DNA of 64,000 nucleotides from Anadara kagoshimensis (lineage: Eukaryota > Mollusca > Bivalvia > Arcoida > Arcidae): assembly GCA_021292105.1 (NCBI GenBank), contig CM037870.1:16919087-16983086 (forward strand). The letters run 5' to 3'. Below are positions 56,901 to 64,000 of this stretch, piece by piece. Below the pieces are notes generated by a model. It was not told the DNA's origin. It saw nothing but the letters and a program-made list of their open reading frames with translations, and did not search any database. The position numbers were made by a program, and so were the translations under genes. Position 1 is the stretch's first letter, and each line of letters starts with the position of its first letter.

Positions 56901-58275
56901 CACTAGATTTCATTTTTTAAATGTACAAGAAAAATCATGTTCAAGAACAAATGCTTGCACCAATTTATCGGCAGACCTTGAATTCACTTAATATCTTGAT
57001 CATAAAAATTTTAACATTATTCTAAATTAAGATTTTTAAAAATTTATTTTGCTTTTAAAATTTTGAAAGATAATTTAAATATCGGAACAATTCGGATCAT
57101 AACATGATATATATAGACACAAAATGAAATATTAGTTTTTTGTGTATAGAACAATTATTACGTGATTAATTGTTTTATAAGTGGTTTCCTGAATGTTACA
57201 AAACAGTTAGAGAGAAAAATTTGAATATACATGCATATACTATACAATATGCCACAATTCTTGATCTTCCCGACACAAGGGCGTGAAGACAAATTTGTTC
57301 AAATTATGAAGATATAAACACAATTACTACTAAAAATTAATTTATATCTTGTGATGTGTATGAGCACTTCATTTAGAAACAAAAACAAAATACAAGATGC
57401 TATTACACTGCCCATGAACGTCAACGTTGTCGTTATCGGCAACGGCGATGGCGGCAACATCATTACCTCCCTTCCTTACACAGAAGCATACAATATCAAG
57501 TTATTCATCAAGATAAAATAGTAGATTTGTCCTTTATAATACACTGTCACACGACTTGTATAAACTCATACATAATAAGTCTACATCAAGGGATATAATT
57601 TATTGTTGTGCTCCAAGATCCTGCTTCCAATCAATGATTTACCACAGGTAAAAATTATAACTACCTTCAAATAATATGCAACATCTCACCTGCCTCTATT
57701 CCACAATAGAAGTTAAGGATATAATTCCTATGATGCAAGTTCGGCCATTATTTCAATAATGTTAATTCCAAGATTTTTTTTTTCAAAACTGAAGAATATT
57801 TTTTTTGTTTGTTTTTTAAAATAAGTTATACATATTAAATCTTGTATCAACAATGCACATTTTATTTTTATATGCAACGTCATAATAAATTTTCTACCTG
57901 TTATTTTTTATAACACACAGCTGGCGTAATCCATTTTTTGTTTTGTACGAAAAAAACAAGAATCATTGAATATCAGATGAAGATGTTCAGTCGCATGAAA
58001 TAATAATTCCTCTCGACAGTGGACATTTCTTGTTGTGTATGAAAAATACAGATTTTGATAGACAAATCACGTGAACCGTGAAGTAAACATGATTCGATCA
58101 TCTCTATAGAATAACAGATTATATATAACCCCCTTGATACATCATAGGATGTCTATGTTATGGATGTCGTCGTAGTCTTCGTCATCACATTTTTTTTTTA
58201 ACCACCACTGACCTCATCAGATGTAACAAGAGTTTCTTTAGTATATAAAGACAGGCTATATAACAACCTGTCTCA
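53944..58275 (-). other. GNB1: Possible long 3'UTR of the G-beta gene
   Basis: About 4.3 kb without coding exons or recognised transposons lies directly after the G-beta stop. The extent is inferred from repeat depletion only. Short open frames (55383-55589, 55717-55911, 56187-56387) have no domain. Confidence 0.3.
56585..56775. repeat. 62-65-bp repeat, three copies, each with a CRE palindrome
   Basis: GATCTATGACGTCAGTACCA begins at 56593, 56658 and 56720, each followed by CTCTACCTT and (A)GGGATAAACA. All three keep TGACGTCA. Confidence 0.9.
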
Positions 58276-61828
<3,553 letters not shown>

Positions 61829-64000
61829 CTGTAAAAACAAGAAGTACAAATATTAGACATGCATAATCAACATCCTTTGGGTTTCCATTTGAACCTGAAG
61901 ACTACCAACATCCTAACGGTTTTTATTGGATGCTTGAGGACACCAGTTTTTTTATCCCAATTATCTATCAAATTAATTTATCTTATGTAAAAACAAGATG
62001 TACAAATATTAGAGACTCATAATCAACATCCTAGGGGTTTTCATTATAACCTTAAGACTATTTGTATCAACATCCTAAGGGTTTCCTTACACCCTAAAGA
62101 TTATCCTCATCCTAAGGCTTTTCATTGGACTTTTGAGGTTATGTTTTTGACTCTTGGGAATTTTATTTAACTCTTGATTTCAAGCAAGAAGCAAGTGTTT
62201 GTACAGACAACTCCAGGTTTTGAAGAAAATTTAATTTGACCCCTGAAGGTCAAGAAATAAATGGAAGCACTGATCCAACTTAAAACCTTTGTTAAGTAAA
62301 CTATAAACATTCTTGTAAATTGAAAACACAAAAAATAATGTTCTTGCAAATTGAAAACACAACTATTGAAACCTATACACAAACCCAAACTAGTTCAACA
62401 TTCTCAAAGTTGTTCTATTGGCCCTGCCCAATTTTTTGGTGCTTTTTTTTATTTGGTTACTAGTAATGGGAACACAAGTTACATTTTTATGTTTTATCAA
62501 TACCAAGTTTTATTTATGCTGACACATGTGTATGTGTGCCGATTGATATTCCGGCTGTTTTACTGTGAACCACACTATAAAGGATACTTATCAGATTAAT
62601 AGTTGATAAATGCACAAGTACTCAGAGATACCAGATATTTATTTAACAGTTTATCAATCAAAAACACTTAAAATCTGTTTAGAAGGATCATACCCTAATA
62701 TTCTAATTTAAATAACACTCAATTTACTGGAATTTACGATCAAAACTACTTAATAATTCTCATATTCAAATCATACTCTTGCATTCGAATTAAAATAATA
62801 ATTTAAATGGAATTTTCAGGCAGAACGAGTTAAAAAAATTTATATTACAATTATATGCTAACATGCTAATTAAAATAATCATTCTAACTCGGTTTCCACA
62901 ATTTCCTCGGTTTCTAAAATTATTAGCCGCTTAATTTCCAAAATTTGAGAAAATATAACCTCTTACAAAACATTCTTTCATAAATTTGTTAAAATATATG
63001 TTTGAAACAATTTCTTGGAAAATATTGGCCAAGGGGGTTTTTGGTTATCACAGTTGGAAAACCAAGTTATAACAGAGTTTGCCATCAAAACCACTAAATA
63101 TGGATATTAAAATCTTAACTAATATAATCATTATAACCAAGTTTACACTCGAAACCACTCAATAATTTCCCCAAACTATTCATATTACCAAGTTCAGCTA
63201 AAACTAATCATTAAATCCAGAGTTTACAATTAAATCAAACTCAATTCAGTTAATAAAGTACATGATATATGGCAGACACTCGCTGAACAAGATGTTGCAA
63301 TATATATGATCTAAAAATACCCAAAATCAATAATCCACATGCGATTAATTTTATTTCTGTAGTATCAAATCTCGAGGAGATGTGATTAACTCTATAGAGA
63401 TGGCTGCTAGGAAATCAAATATCTGTGAATATATATACATATATTACAAACTAGCACAAAATCTCTAGTGCTCAGATATAAGGAGAACATTGGGGTTTTT
63501 TAAAATATAAATTAGGATATCAAATATATGAATTTATGTACAGTAAAACCTTGTTATAATGCCCCTCCATAATTTAACCACCTGGCTTATCGTGACAGCA
63601 ATTATGAAGTCCCAATATCCATTTCTCCTATGTTTTTAAGATACACCTCCATCAACAAAATCATCACTAGACCTCTATATAATGCCAAAATTTGTCTGAG
63701 CAAAAGGTGGCAATGAATCAAGGTTTTACTGCACTAATAAACCCCCTAAAATCTCTATTAACTGCTTCTAACTTGAGAACAATTTATTGTTTTACAGAAA
63801 TCACGAAATCAAATATCTTGGGAATACACAAAGTGTTAAAATTCTACCTGTACAGATACATGTGTATCGAGAATACAATATTTTCTAGATTAAGGACTGT
63901 GTATATATATGTACACTCAGTGTTGTATCACCTTACAGCAGACATTATAATCTCAAGACTTAACACAAAGTATTAAGACCTGGCAGGTTTTATTAAACAA
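61829..64000 (-). other. GNB1: G-beta upstream intron, no exon found
   Basis: No further G-beta exon is recognisable. Contains a short degenerate repeat (CATAATCAACATCCT.GGGTTT, 61861-62130) and AT-rich sequence, plus a MITE. Confidence 0.55.
63541..63731. mobile_element. Mariner-type MITE, family C, inverted copy
   Basis: 191 bp. Left end CAGTAAAACCTTGTTATAAT after TA; right end GTGGCAATGAATCAAGGTTT+TACTG. Its right end matches the left end of 59212 in complement. Confidence 0.8.

Overview
The window is animal nuclear DNA, most likely from a bivalve mollusc. Evidence: AT-rich, intron-rich genes with GT/AG splice sites, long introns, many decayed tRNA-derived SINEs, mariner/hAT-type MITEs, and satellite arrays of the kind common in bivalves. 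The species cannot be fixed from the sequence alone. About 5 kb is recognisably coding; the rest is introns, possible UTRs and repeats.

Layout. 0-5 kb: MITEs, foldbacks and a head-to-head SINE pair. 6.1-6.9 kb (minus): an intact, intronless 14-3-3 gene. 7-18 kb: gene-free, with two foldbacks, several SINEs and a large composite 47/74-bp tandem array. 19.0-19.7 kb (minus): a second intronless 14-3-3 gene with one missing base in a T run. 20-26.9 kb: gene-free, with a SINE split by a 1.46-kb inverted-repeat transposon. 26.9-37.2 kb (plus): a complete nine-exon CARD initiator caspase of the caspase-2 type (654 residues), with transposable elements in introns 1, 5 and 7. 37.2-53.9 kb: gene-free, with hAT-like MITEs and four large tandem arrays: a ~125-bp unit carrying oestrogen-response-element palindromes, a 22-bp unit open in all three forward frames, a 73-bp unit carrying CRE palindromes, and a ~120-bp unit. 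53.9-61.8 kb (minus): the last four coding exons of a heterotrimeric G-protein beta subunit (GNB1 class), possibly with a >4-kb 3'UTR. Its 5' exons lie beyond the right edge.

The recognisable genes are signalling and cell-death components: 14-3-3 adaptors, caspase-2 and G-beta. 14-3-3 proteins are known to bind phosphorylated procaspase-2 in vertebrates, but nothing here shows that the linkage is functional. Two of the four genes carry a single-base deletion in a short homopolymer inside otherwise perfectly conserved reading, which points to consensus indel errors as much as to biology. No clear new gene system was found. The most unusual signals are the two satellites built on perfect transcription-factor palindromes, the three-frame-open satellite, the duplicated intronless 14-3-3 loci sharing a YY1-type motif, and a dispersed repeat that folds into several hairpins.
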